This document shows positions 24,546 through 35,564 of a DNA stretch of 64,000 bases, piece by piece. The position numbers and the translations under genes are program-made. How positions within the stretch are numbered: the stretch's first letter is position 1; each line of letters opens with the position of its first letter. The DNA comes from Callaeas wilsoni (taxonomy: Eukaryota > Chordata > Aves > Passeriformes > Callaeidae). The notes beneath the pieces were generated by a model that was not told the DNA's origin, did not search any database, and saw only the letters and a list, made by a program, of their open reading frames with translations. The stretch is from assembly GCA_013398955.1 (NCBI GenBank), contig VWPU01009673.1:89186-153185 (forward strand). The letters are read 5' to 3'.

Positions 24546-27246
24546 GCACATGGCAAAGCCACACTGTGGCAACGAGCAGATGGCACATCCAGGGGACGGC
24601 AGCAAGCGGTGCGCTGGCAACACAGCAGATGTGGTGGACTGAGTGTGGCTCTCTGAGTGTGGGCAGTGAGGAGGCGACCCTGGGAGCTCGGCAGTGCCGA
24701 CAAGGACAGCGTCGCATCCCTGCTCCCCACGTGCAGCAGGATTTGCCCGGGGACATGCAGCCGCCATCTTGTGCACCGGCAGAGCCCTGCAAGCTGCCCC
24801 GGCGTGGCCGCCCGACATGCACCACTCCCGCTACAGCCAGGACTCCTGTCTCCTGAAGAACCTTGTGAGCTTGATACTGTGCTGGAGAAAAGACCTGGGT
24901 GGACAGGTGGCCCCTTCCTTGGGAGGGGCTGCATCATTTGCACTGCCTTGTGCGGGGGCAACTGCAGGTTGGGCATGTTCTTCCGACAGCTAGTCCATGG
25001 AACTCTCCTGTTTTTTGTTATTCAAACAGCGATTGCTACTCGATCTTGGGGGGGTCGGTGATGATGTTGTGCCTATGGGGCACTACAGTCAGGGCTACCA
25101 TCTCCTGCGATGTTGCCACAATCCTGGACCCTATCTCAAAGACTGTGTTTCTACCATACTGTCTTGGGGTGATTCTATGACAATAGTGTATTCCCCATCA
25201 CCTACTTGATTTCTATAGAATGCAGTTTGTACATTTAAACAGCAAAGGGAGAGAGAAGCCAAGGGAACTCTTCAAAGCGGCTCACTTGACCTTGCAGTTA
25301 GACGTTTACATACTTTCTCTCTGGGCTGGAAGTTACATGCCAGTTGTGGGGGGAGAGGTAAGGGATTTTTTTTCCTCTAGCTCTTCGACTTTCAGCTGAA
25401 AGGGGCTGTGATCTGCCTCAGCGGCTTCTGTTCCTTTTTGGACTGTTTTTGTCTTGCTTCTTCATCCAAGACCAGCTTATCATCTCGGGGATGCTTGGCA
25501 GGACTCTCCAGGGAGAATCGTTGGACTCTGCCTGGCCCAGCCCAGCCTTATGCCACAGGACTGTGGGAACAGGTAAGTTTTACAGACAGAAGAGACTATA
25601 TAAGATCCACCAGCCTGCTTCTGGGGAGGGGAGGCGGTTTCAGTATCCTTTTCTGCCCCATGCCTGTGGGGGACTCTGTTAAATGAACAGGTTTTTTTTT
25701 TCACTTCCATTTCAGAAATTATTTTCCCAAACCTGGAGGGGGGGGCTGATGGGGTCAGTCTGCTTGCCTGGCAGGCAGGAGAGAGAGACGCCCTTTTTGG
25801 GTTGTTTCCTCCTAAATTTGTGTCCAAACCAGCACACATACCGTCTTGTGACCCCCCACATTGTTCTGATTGCTTTTTGTTATAGATGCTCCTGTAATAA
25901 TTCTGATTTTTCTGACATAACACAAAACCGGTAACTCTTTTCTCTATTACATATTTTCAGTTCCTGTCTGTAGGCAGAAACATTCCCTTTTAATTTTAAG
26001 CTGTTTCCCAAGGTTCTGTCTGTTTAATCACTGTCTCCATTCATGGGAAGGAGATGTGGGTTGTTACCAGTTAGTGGGTGTTTTGATCTGTCCCAATGTA
26101 AAGGGGGGAAGATAAGCTCTTGTGAAGTCATGTCCTTAACTCATGTTTTTTCAAAGTACCCTTTTAATAATGAGACTGAGTTGCAGAAATTTTTTTCCCA
26201 CTTGAAGGAATGGGAAGAATGGCTCCTGCCTTGCAGCTTCCGTGATGCAGAAAGGGTTACCACTGGAATGAAAGACAGTAACCTTCTCACCCTGCAGCAA
26301 CTTCTGACTCAGGGCTTGTTATCTTTTGAAATCACTTAGAGAGTCTAAGGCTCAGGCTTGGATTTATGTACCTTCTGTGATGGGAAATTAGCAAATTTAG
26401 GTATTGTTAAGTTTTCTGCAGGTGATTTAGTTGTTTTACGTGTCATTTTGTAAGTGAAGAGATAAATAACCTAGAAGAAATCAGTATGTTTGCATTCCAT
26501 TTCACAGTTAAGAAAACTTCTTTCATTTTGAGCTTCTGGGAAATACTTAATTTGTCCCAAACTTAATGTCTTTACAAATGCTAATTAATATTTTTGACTT
26601 TTGTTAAAACTTAACTTTGTATTTTCACTAAGCTGTTGATTCTGACATGACTGCTTGGAAAGATTTAAGGTTAACTGTGTGATTGTAGTATGTTTCTGGA
26701 TCCAGATAGAGTTAATACATAGAGTTTTTATAAAGGGATTTAGCTGTAAGATAATTATTTGATGTTACTTATATGCTTTCCTTTGGTTGTTCATAAGTCA
26801 TTCATGTTACCATTGATTTTTGCTTGTAGGTATTTTAGGGAAACCCTCCCAGTCAAGGCTTGGGCCCTGGCCAAGCCCTGGCCCTGGCTGATTAGGGAAG
26901 TATGCCATCAGACCCAGGTGTTTCTGCACTAAAAATGTAATGAAGTTACTTTGACTTGCTGATTTGGTCTTAGAAAAGCTGGACCCCCGTTTGAGGTAAA
27001 CTTGGAAGTCTTGTCCAGAAAAGGTTTTCCAGGTCCTTATTGTGAAATGGGACACCCCAGCGATTACAAACTCTGGGTGATGGTAAAGTATTTAGGCAGT
27101 TGAAGATATTACCTTGCTTATTTTTGCTCAGTGTGTGCTTGTTGTTTTATTAGATGTATTGTTTTACTGTTCATAGTAAGAGAAGTGCATGTTATTTTAC
27201 ACACTCTCCTAAATTTGGTAGGATGAAATACTTTCATGTTACAGTT
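24546..27246 (+). other. Unassigned centre of the retrovirus
   Basis: This 2.7 kb lies where gag capsid, protease, reverse transcriptase and most of integrase should be, but no such motif is seen in any frame. Base use changes across it: 24420-24860 is GC-rich with many CpG dinucleotides, 25330-25900 is mixed with G-runs, and 26350-27246 is AT-rich. A full-consensus donor-like site (CAG|GTAAGT) occurs at 25573. The longest + frame in the right half (26043-26339, about 98 codons) resembles nothing I know. Overlapping frames on both strands at 24153-24976 are composition shadows. Possibilities are captured host sequence, a nested older element, or a rearranged non-autonomous family. Confidence 0.6.
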
Positions 27247-27622
27247 GTTAAAACAAAAAAGGGGGGATGCAGAGACAGGATATACCCCCTACAAAAGCCT
27301 TCTATGTTCTTAATTTTTTGAATCGCATTCAGAATGACGTAACCCTCGTCCAACAACATTTTTGTGAATCACAAGCTCGCTTAGAAAAAGCTTAAGTACT
27401 TGTTAGGAATCTTGAAAGTGGAAAATGGTAAAGACCATTTCCGTTGATAACCTTGGGGGTGAAGATATGCTTGTGTTTCCACAGATTCCAGTCCACAATG
27501 GGTACCTGAAGGGTAGTCCAATCAGCCTTGGTTACTCTGACTTCATCGTCAGCTCGTGAGGAAGCTGAGGGAAAAAGATGAATCGAGCTTGTTTGGTTTG
27601 GGCAGTGGGCCAAACATGTTCT
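27247..27622 (+). pseudogene. Endogenous retroviral integrase C-terminal relic
   Basis: From 27252 a frame stays open for 47 codons (stop TAA at 27393). It contains NKKGG followed by AFYVLNFLN, the pattern seen near the end of the betaretroviral integrase core. In the same frame NLESGKW leads to a second stop at 27429. After a frameshift the hallmark of the C-terminal domain (YACVST then QWVPEG) is legible at 27466-27513. The frame ends at about 27622 and is followed closely by the polypurine tract, leaving no room for env. The upstream limit is abrupt: nothing integrase-like precedes about 27247, marking a junction with the unassigned centre. Confidence 0.75.
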
Positions 27623-27671
27623 AATGCTTTTTTGGGAGTGTTTTGTTTCATGATTCTAGTTTGTATAAAAC

Positions 27672-27684
27672 AAAAAAGAGGGAA
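27672..27684 (+). promoter_or_regulatory. Polypurine tract
   Basis: AAAAAAGAGGGAA lies one base before the 3' LTR, the position where plus-strand DNA synthesis is primed in retroviruses. Confidence 0.85.
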
Positions 27685-27685
27685 T

Positions 27686-28061
27686 TGTGGAAAGAGGTAG
27701 GATAGAATTAAGCTGTGAGCTGTAGGACGTGCCTGCAGAACACCATGGTGGTACAGAGAAGCACATGGAGGCGCAGAGAGGCTTGTCTCCACCTGGCCTT
27801 GGGGAAAGGAGGTGCCATGCGGCAGAGCCCTGTGGAGAGGAGCCCGCTGGAAGCTGCCAAACACCTGAAGAGCAAGTGATCACCCCATAGAAGGACAGGA
27901 AGAAAGCGTGTTGCTGAGGTGGCGATGTGGGATAGGTCACTTAGTGAAAATTACCGTATAAGAAACTGCTGTGTCTTGAAGAAGTGTATAAAACCAGCTC
28001 GTTTGTTTGAATAAAGGATTCAGATTCCCTGCTGGTCTGAGTCTGTGCCTCTGTCATTACA
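27686..28061 (+). repeat. 3' LTR of the class II retrovirus
   Basis: 376 bp, starting TGTGGA and ending TTACA, immediately followed by the CATTTC duplication. It has TATAAAA at 27987-27993 and AATAAA at 28010-28015. Relative to the 5' LTR it carries about 20 extra bases near 27755-27780, plus scattered substitutions. Confidence 0.93.
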
Positions 28062-28067
28062 CATTTC

Positions 28068-29775
28068 CATGGATGCAAGTATCCTGCCTGTGCAATAAGG
28101 CTGAATTAATCCAGTTGTCCTATTCCTAAATGCAGCAGATATTACAGTCTTGCAAGCTGTCTTCTCAACAGAGGGAAACAAACTTGTTTATTACAAAGCT
28201 TGTAAAACAGAAACCTCTCTTTTGAGGAGAGTGTGGCACAGATGCTAAATTCTTTAAAAGTTATTTATTCACCACAATAACTGTCAATGGATGAAAAGTC
28301 TAAAGCAGAGTGTAAAATATCTTGCTTTTCCAATACCCTAATTCCACTTGGAAAGGCTCCTAGTGGCAGACTGAGCACGGTCAGTACTGCTGCAACGATT
28401 GCTTATAGATTCCATGGGGAGCAGGAGACCTCCTGGCATAGTGTCTAGTAGTGCCACCTTGGAACACTGCAAATTTATGCTTGGATGAGCCTGAAGTGTT
28501 GAAATATCCTGATGTTCAGAGCTCTGTGAAACATGCATTAAGCCTGCCTTCCTTCTTGAAATATTGCCTTACATATATTAAAGTATAATGCAAACTTTTG
28601 TGAAACACTTAATCCCAGAAAAAAACCCTTTTAAAATCAAAACACTGGAGTACATTATTGCTACTTACTCATAATTTCCATTGATAAAATACTAATAATA
28701 GCGATTATCATCACCCTGCTGTATCTTTCCGGTGCTATGGCAATTTCTGCACCACATGTGTGCTATTCAGACAGTTCCTCTTAAAATACTTACTCAGATT
28801 TACTGATAAATGTGCAATTTGCAAATGCAGTCCCCAGCTGAGTAGTGCATTCCTAGTTAGCAAACTGCTTCTGCCTCCTATAAATAGGTATGTCCTTAAG
28901 TGCTTTTTCAGGTGTGACTTAGACACATAATATTGGACAGAGCAAGGGTCTAGTAGAAGGCAAAATTTTTAACATGCTCTACAGAGCCACCATTTATCTC
29001 CTGCATGCAACCTCTGTTCTGAGGGCCAAATTTTTGTTTAGCAGTAGTGACAAACCATGTTAAACAAAAGAACAACGTTTCTGTCTTGCACTGCTGTTAC
29101 AGTTAAACCTTGCAAAACTGGCTTTTTAGTTATAAAAAAGTCACATCAGGAAAAAGGGGAGGGAACAAAGAAAACTCTGCAAAGGTAAGTTATATGGCTG
29201 CTATGAAAGAAGAGTTCTCTTGCTGGAATGTTAATAAATTAAAAAAATAGAGAAAATTAATGGGACAAATTCTAAAAGCCTGGTCTCTATATAGGAGGAA
29301 TTAGCATATAAATGCAACTAACTCCCTCAACCTTTCATTTCTGGGAAAGGTGAAATTTTAAGCCGTGATATCCTCCATTACTCATCTCATTAGTAATCTT
29401 GCAATAATAATCGGTATTGCTAGGCTAGATGCCTGCATTCCAGCTTTTCACCTACCCCCATTGAACAGGGAGTGCAATTAATCAGCTCTTCTAGGGCTGG
29501 CTGTCCCTCTATGAAATGTCATGAAAATTCTGAGCACATTTTTCGAGGGGAGAAGGATGTAATTCTGGAAGACTTCTCTCAGTGTTAGTGCATTTTATAA
29601 ATGACATTTTCCTAGTGATGTTTATGAAGTACTTAACCATCTCAAATGGCAGAGGACTTAATCTCAGGATTAAAATTGCCCTGATTTCTTCCCTTTCGTT
29701 CTACCACTACCTGTTGATTTCTATGTTGCTTCATTTCTTTGTAGGACTTTTATATTTGCATACAAGAATCACATG
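28068..29775. other. Intergenic unique DNA
   Basis: AT-rich with no gene or repeat recognised. The segment at about 29330-29540 has the texture of conserved non-coding DNA (see findings). Short open frames (60-66 codons) are unsupported. Confidence 0.55.
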
Positions 29776-29822
29776 AGAAAAATTGGGTTGGAAGGGACCT
29801 CAACGGATCGTTTGGTCCATCC
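29776..29822 (-). mobile_element. Short CR1 3'-end fragment, reverse
   Basis: TTGGGTTGGAAGGGACCTC followed by an ATCGTTTGGTCCATCC-like stretch is the complement of the extreme CR1 3' end. Only about 50 bp is recognisable, and the terminal octamer is not preserved. Confidence 0.6.
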
Positions 29823-29960
29823 TGGAGTCTGGCTTACAGGCTGACACTAAGTGTGTGAGTAGGACAGAGGGAACTGGGGATGTTAGACATTATTACCACT
29901 AAAGGTCTGTGAACCTTTAGGCAGCATTTGTGGTTTCTCAAAGAGAAAGCAAACCTCTCC

Positions 29961-30030
29961 CATGGCATGGCGTGGCATGGCATGGCATGGCATGGCATGG
30001 CATGGCATGGCATGGCATGGCATGGCATGA
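29961..30030. repeat. (CATGG)n pentanucleotide array, 14 units
   Basis: Fourteen pentamers in 70 bases, perfect except for one CGTGG unit near the left end and CATGA at the right end. The unit has no stop codon in any frame, so open frames run through it on both strands (HGMAW and CHAMP repeats). They are by-products. Confidence 0.97.
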
Positions 30031-30144
30031 CAACACACATGGGGCCAGCAAACCAAAGCATTAAAATGGCAGAAAGAGCAACCAAAGCTCTTATTAGACA
30101 GGAAAATAGTAAAATAAAATTTTACTTTTAGGAGTTGATGTGTG

Positions 30145-30844
30145 TGTGGCAGGACATATCCTCCTCCTCTCTACCACAGATGGTTGGTGCAGATACGGAA
30201 GAAATAACCTGGGGCTGAAAGGCCCAGCAAGGGATCTTCTCTGGCGCCAAAAGGGCTCAAGCCCCAGCTAAGAATCAACATCTTAGTCTGGAGAGCAGAT
30301 GTGGAAAGAGATAACAGAGATATTCTTGACTGAGAGACACTGTTTTACAAACTTTAAAAGTCACACGAGTTATCACGGAGGCAGAAGCCTTCTACACACA
30401 CCCCCTGAGCGTGCGGGAGACTTCTTCCCGGAGTTTGGACGCAGATTCCGTAGTTACTTTCCTCGGAATTGAGGGAAAGGATCTCGATGAGTGCCCCACC
30501 AACAACTGGATGGTAAGATACATTGGATCCTAAGTTATATTATTTCTGCGCTAGCTGTAAAATTAATGGTATCCTGAACCTTGTGCTGTATATATCTACT
30601 AGTAGTTTCTTTGTATTCTTATTCCTGTGTAGTATATAGTTTGTTTTAAGTCTTATGTCTGTTAGTTTTGTGTCTATTAAATAAATAATTCATTCTATAA
30701 TAGACCGAATCAGCCATTATTAAAGAACTTGTGAACGAAAGTGGGCCTTGAGGTGCTAGCCACCCCAATAAAGCTACTGCCTGCTGCTAGAGGCCTGGGC
30801 AAAAGGCAAAGACTTAGCTAAAACACTCACATCCATTCGCAACA
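30145..30844 (+). mobile_element. Solo LTR, about 700 bp, probable 5-bp target duplication
   Basis: The element begins TGTGGC and ends GCAACA, an inverted pair with one mismatch. It is flanked on both sides by GTGTG (30140-30144 and 30845-30849). Polyadenylation signals are present: an AAATAAATAA cluster near 30679 and CAATAAAG near 30768. It begins just after the (CATGG)n array and ends exactly where a CR1 fragment starts. The left duplication lies in a short GT run, which weakens it as evidence, and the family is not known to me. No gag or pol sequence is attached. Confidence 0.6.
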
Positions 30845-30849
30845 GTGTG

Positions 30850-31137
30850 TAAGTGACCTTCTCCCAAGAAACAACAAACAGGACAAGATGAAATGTCTTC
30901 AAGTTGCACCAGGGCAAGTTTAGATTGTATATTAGGAAAGAATTCTTCATAGGAAGGGTTGACAAGCATTGGAATAGGCTGCCCAGGAAAGCGGTTAAGC
31001 CACCATTCCTGGAGATACTTAAAAGATGTGTAGATGTGGCACTTAAGGACAAGGTTTTGTAATGGCAGTACTAGGTTAGCAGTTGAACTTATAGCTTTAG
31101 AGGTCTTTTTCAACCTAAGAGATTCTATGATTGTATT
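30850..31137 (+). mobile_element. CR1 LINE 3'-end fragment (different subfamily)
   Basis: It contains the CR1 3' landmarks in a variant form: AGGACAAGATGAAATGTC, CAAGTTGCACCAGGGCAAG, AGGCTGCCCAGGAAAGCGG, a GATGTGGCACTTAAGGACA block and the end AGATTCTATGATTGTATT. The wording differs from the copies at 20734 and 42205, so it belongs to another CR1 subfamily. Confidence 0.9.
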
Positions 31138-34100
31138 AAAAAGGTGCTACTGCTGAAGGAATATTTAAGTCTGGATTTTAAAACAGAAAATGACCCTAAT
31201 TTTCTTTGTAAATAGGCCTGTCAGTATAGCTCACTCATCCCAACTATAAGGCAGATTTTTCACATCTCTTGAATTTTTGACTTGTCTGAAACTTTTTTTT
31301 TTTTAAACACCGACACATGTAAATTTATATATATAAAAGGTGAATTGTTTTTATGGAAAAGTTTTGGTCAGGAACAATTAATTACTTTTACCTCCAGGCA
31401 CCACTGAAATGACCAAACCCAGCTCCAGGTTTAGAGAAATGTAAAACCTCTGGCACTCCTCAGCAAGAACATGTATTTTATCACCAGCTGCTGAAATTCA
31501 TGGCATTGAAATCAAGAGCCAGCTAAAAGCTGACTCAGCAGATTGTACTTGTGACGTGGACAGAAGAATGCCTAAGTTATTTTTGCTGGGGACAGTATGT
31601 CATCCAAATTAATACAGAGGAATTGCCTCATAAGTCATCTCTGCAGTTGCTCTGCATTGCACTAGTTGAGGACCAGAGTTCAACATTACGCTAATTTTGC
31701 AGATGTAGCACTGATTCATTTGGTTTGGATCTTCATATCTTTTCACACAGAGTGAGTTTTAATAACACTCATATTATTCAGAGAACCACACTAGCTAGAG
31801 CATTAAACCCAGCATTAAACCCAAACTAACTCTCCAAGGAACCGAATTCATTTAACATGAGGTGGTACAGTGTTGCTGATGACTCCAGTGAAATATTTGA
31901 AATATAGTGTATTCCACCAAAAGAGAAACAAATGCGAGAAATACATAAGAGCAGGAAACATTGCTCATTTACTACTGGGGTTTTCTTCTGCTTGTAGGGA
32001 CACCAAAGAAATTTAATTCTAAACCACATGGTCACTCTGGGTGTTGCATTGTGTAGACCTGCATTTCATGCTTACTATGAGCTCTCTGGAGAAGTCAATA
32101 TTGGAGAGCAGAGTGAGTGGAAAGCAGAGATTTCTTTTTGCAGTCTTGAGGAATTCAGAAGCCGTGGGGCTTTGGAGATATTTATCTATTTATTTTTATT
32201 TTGAGGGGTGGGGGGGAAGTATATGTGTTAAACCTGTGACAGAAAAAAAAAACCAACTATGGAAAACTAGGAGGATAAAAACTTCTTGAGAAACTTGTAT
32301 GGCCTCTTACATGTGGCAGCCAGCAAGTGGGACCTACTCCTAGGCTATGAATCACAGCATAATTGCTGGACTTTCAACAGCAATGACATTTTCCGTATAG
32401 ACCCTAGGTTCCTGAGGGTTGCTTCATCTGGCTAGAAACCAGTCACACTTCTCCAGGCCCCTCTCACCAAAATCAGCATGTTAAAAAAAATTAACACTAA
32501 ATTAATAAAAAATAATAAAAACTAATATTTTGATTGGAAAATCTCATACATTTCAATGAAAGCATATTTTTCTGGAATTTTCCTGGCTTGCTTTGTTGGG
32601 GTATTCTCTCAGAAAAGTGTTAGCATTTATTAAGACACTTCACTGGTCTGGCTTTGCTCCAGCAAAGCATGGCCTCATTCCAGCCTGCTGTTAATGACAT
32701 TACTGGAGTGACACACACTAGTCTACTCATTATTTTGCAGAGGGAAGAAACTGCACAAAATAGTCTGTTTAACAATAGAGAAAATAGGTAAACTTGACAG
32801 GGTTTGGAAGCAGACTAACTAGAGTTAGGCACTGGCAAGTGTAAGAAGCATAATGTAATCATACACACATGCTTTTATTGAACACAAAATTCATTTGAGA
32901 AAGAAAAGTGGAGAATGCTTCCCTCCTAAGTAGTATCTCTTTTAAGAAAATAACTGATTTCTCCAGGGGGTTGCTTCTTGAGGAGGAATCGATGTTTTTC
33001 TCCCTCAGGGTTTTTTTCTTCTTTTTTTTTTTTTTTTTTCTTGTTTCTTTTTGGTTTTGTCTTGTTTTTTGTTTATTTTACAATAGAAACTCTTGCTGTT
33101 ATAAATTATAACCTTCCTTTCCTAAGCAGATGTTTCATTTTTTCTGGTAGATGTTCAAGGTTTGAGCATTGTGACAATGCTTCAAAGACTAAGAATATTC
33201 TCTGTAGCTCCCAGCATTTCTTGTTTGAAATTCATTGCCTGCACTGTTAGTATGCTGAGCGCAATACCACCAGAACAGAGCTGATATGCTGTTGACACAC
33301 TTGAGCAAAAGGAGATCATATGACCCAGGATGCTCAGTAAGGCCCTGAAAACAACTGAAATTGCACCAGAGAAAGCAACAAGCTACAGCTCTCTTTCAGG
33401 AATGGCTTGTTTTTGTGCCTCCTTTTCTCAAAGGATTGAGCTACCAGAAGACCATGAAAAACATTGTTATGAGTCAAAGAAAAGTCGTCTCTACAGCATC
33501 TCCAAAAACTGGTCTAATTCCTGTGTGGTGTTTTGTGGGCTAGTCTCATAACAATAGTTTGAAGATGGTATTTAAATGCTTTAGGAAGTGCAAAAAAGGG
33601 CAAGAAGTGAGTGTGCTGCAGGGAATGAAATGAATGAGTTATGTATGAGGTGATGTTTGGGTAGTACATTAACTCCAGGCCTAGAAGGAAGGTGACAGAA
33701 GGGGGGTCTTATTGCATGATGTAGTCCCTAAGGATGTTCATACAATAATGAATGACAGAATGTGTTCACACTTGAAGGGAATGGATAAATTATCCATTGT
33801 TTGAAAGGAAAAAATGAAAATTTCAGGCTCCTTGTAAAGTCCCTAGTATTTCTCCTGGATGGCTTTTGGCATAAAAACAGGCAAAAAACATAACTGATTT
33901 TACCAGGTTACATATATATGTGTACATAGACACACATATTAGGTGTATTTCAAGATAGGATGTATTAGATGACCAGAGATGAAAACCATTTGTTAACCTA
34001 TTGTAAATAATGAACAAGCGTAAGTATTCCTGCCCACTTTTTACCAACATTTTTTTACTTCTGTCATGCATGACTTTCCTTCTTTCCCTTTGTTAACTTT

Positions 34101-34970
34101 CTTACACAAGGGAAAGAGCAGAGCAGGTTGCCCGTTCCATATGCCACAAAGTTTCATGACCTGATGCTACCAAAACCCTTTTTCAGTTCTAGTGCCTCAG
34201 AAATGCTGCAGGACTGGTAGAGAGAGCTAGCCCTTTCTGCCTCCAGGGAGAGGAACTCTGTACCAGGAACAAAAACAGTCTCCAGAGGAGGCTACCCATT
34301 GCATGGAGCAGGGAAGGTTTTGTTGTGTGTTCTTTTGTTTATTCTGCCCAAGAGGAAGAAAAAACCCCAAACCTGTGACAAGCATGCTGTGTGGAGAAGA
34401 ACAATGGAGCCAAGGCACTCTGTAACAGTGAGGTCACACTATAGCAAACAACACATTTTTTTCCAAAGTGTAGACAAATTGCTATGTAATTATGTTCAGC
34501 TGCAACAATGACAGATATGCTTACAGAGGAGATAACAATGCTGCAGACAAAGCAGTAACGTGGTTGAGATTTTTGCACTGTGAGGTTACCCTGACTTTGT
34601 ACACACCAATGTACCCCCCAAAGTCCAGATAAGCCCAGCTGACCCATCAGTACAGTGTGTTCAGGCAGACCAAGTCCTGCAGCCAGAGACTCACAAGAGG
34701 CTGATTGCTCTTGGCATGGCACTTGCCTTCAGTTGCTTTCCAACTTAAAACTTTTTAGGGATCAACCAGATGAAGCTGTGTACTGCGGCTGTGAGGCTTG
34801 TCCCTTCACGAAGGACAGCAAAGCTCCTTGGCAGACTCCAGGTGCCTGGGCTGTGCTTGCTCAGCTCCTCTGCTGGCCAAGGTCCAATGGCCAAAACCTC
34901 TTGCTGCTTGTGAGACTTGTACTTCAGCCATGCTTTCCTTCAAGAACCTCAAAACATTCCCCTGGTGTTA
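31138..34970. other. Intergenic unique DNA
   Basis: No gene is recognised. There is a T-rich tract at about 33007-33085. GC-richer stretches occur at 32290-32470 and 34120-34970 without identifiable repeats. Open frames of 60-130 codons at 34227-35047 overlap on both strands and lack family features. Confidence 0.55.
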
Positions 34971-34975
34971 GTAAA

Positions 34976-35564
34976 TGTCCTGGTTCAGGCTGGGATAGAG
35001 TTGATGTTCATCCTAGCAGCTGGTACAGTACTGTGGCTTGGATTTAGTATGAGAATAACATGGATAACACACTGATGTTGCTCAGTAGTGCCTACCCTAA
35101 ATAAAGCACTTTTCAGTGTCCCAGGCTCTGCAGTGAGCAGGTGCACAAGAACCTGGGCGGGAGCATGGCTGAGATGGCTGAATTGAACTGGCCAAATGGC
35201 TATTCCATATCATAGAATGCCATGGTCAGTATAAACTGGGGAGGGTTACCCAAAGAGAGGGCAATCACTGTTTGGGAATGAGCTGCATATTGGTCAGTGA
35301 GTGGTGAGCAATTTTATCATGCACAACTTGTCTGTCCTGGATTTTATTTCTTTCTGTTTTTTCCCCCCTCATGACTATCATTGGTTTTGTTATTATTATT
35401 TTATTTATTTATTTTATTTAGTTTCTATTATTAAAATCTTCTTAGCTTAATCCATGAGGTTTTTTTCTCTTTTTCTGATTCTCCTCCCCATCCCACAGTG
35501 GGGAAGAGGGAATGAGTGAACATCTGTGTGGTACTTAGTTGCTGGATGGAGTTAAGTCATGACA
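34976..35564 (+). mobile_element. Solo LTR of an avian ERVL-type family
   Basis: 589 bp, starting TGTCCTGGTT and ending CATGACA, flanked by GTAAA (34971-34975) and GTAAG (35565-35569), a 5-bp duplication with one change. The body follows an LTR family common in songbirds as I recall it: GGCTGGGATAGAGTTGATGT, TTTAGTATGAGAATAACATG, AACTGGCCAAATGG, a TATTA-rich region near 35390, ATTATTAAAATCTTCTTAGC and TGTGTGGTACTTAGTTGC. Five-base duplications are typical of ERVL-type elements. The exact family name (TguLTR5-like) is from memory. Confidence 0.85.

Larger units (their letters stand above)
23370..28067 (+). mobile_element. Class II (betaretrovirus-like) endogenous retrovirus, defective composite
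   Basis: Two LTRs (23376-23732 and 27686-28061) flank a 3,953-bp interior. The whole is bounded by a perfect 6-bp target duplication, CATTTC (23370-23375 and 28062-28067). Six-base duplications and a lysine-type primer site are both typical of class II elements. In order the interior holds: primer binding site, a gag matrix relic with lost start and two stops, about 2.7 kb that I cannot assign, an integrase C-terminal relic, and a polypurine tract. No protease, reverse transcriptase or env is seen. By eye the two LTRs agree at very roughly 85 percent plus one indel of about 20 bases, so the insertion is old. It cannot encode functional retroviral proteins as it stands. Confidence 0.9.

Noticed and set aside
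24153..24976. Long reverse-strand open frames (221, 149 and 163 codons)
   Set aside because: They overlap each other and + strand frames in a CpG-rich patch, lie antisense to the gag relic, and have Cys/Pro/His-rich low-information composition with no known domain.
25150..25180. GGGGTGATTCTATGAC resembling a CR1 end
   Set aside because: The adjacent sequence does not match CR1 on either strand; chance similarity.
27250..27267. Purine run first read as the 3' polypurine tract of a second, nested element
   Set aside because: It is in frame with integrase codons that continue downstream, and no LTR follows it.
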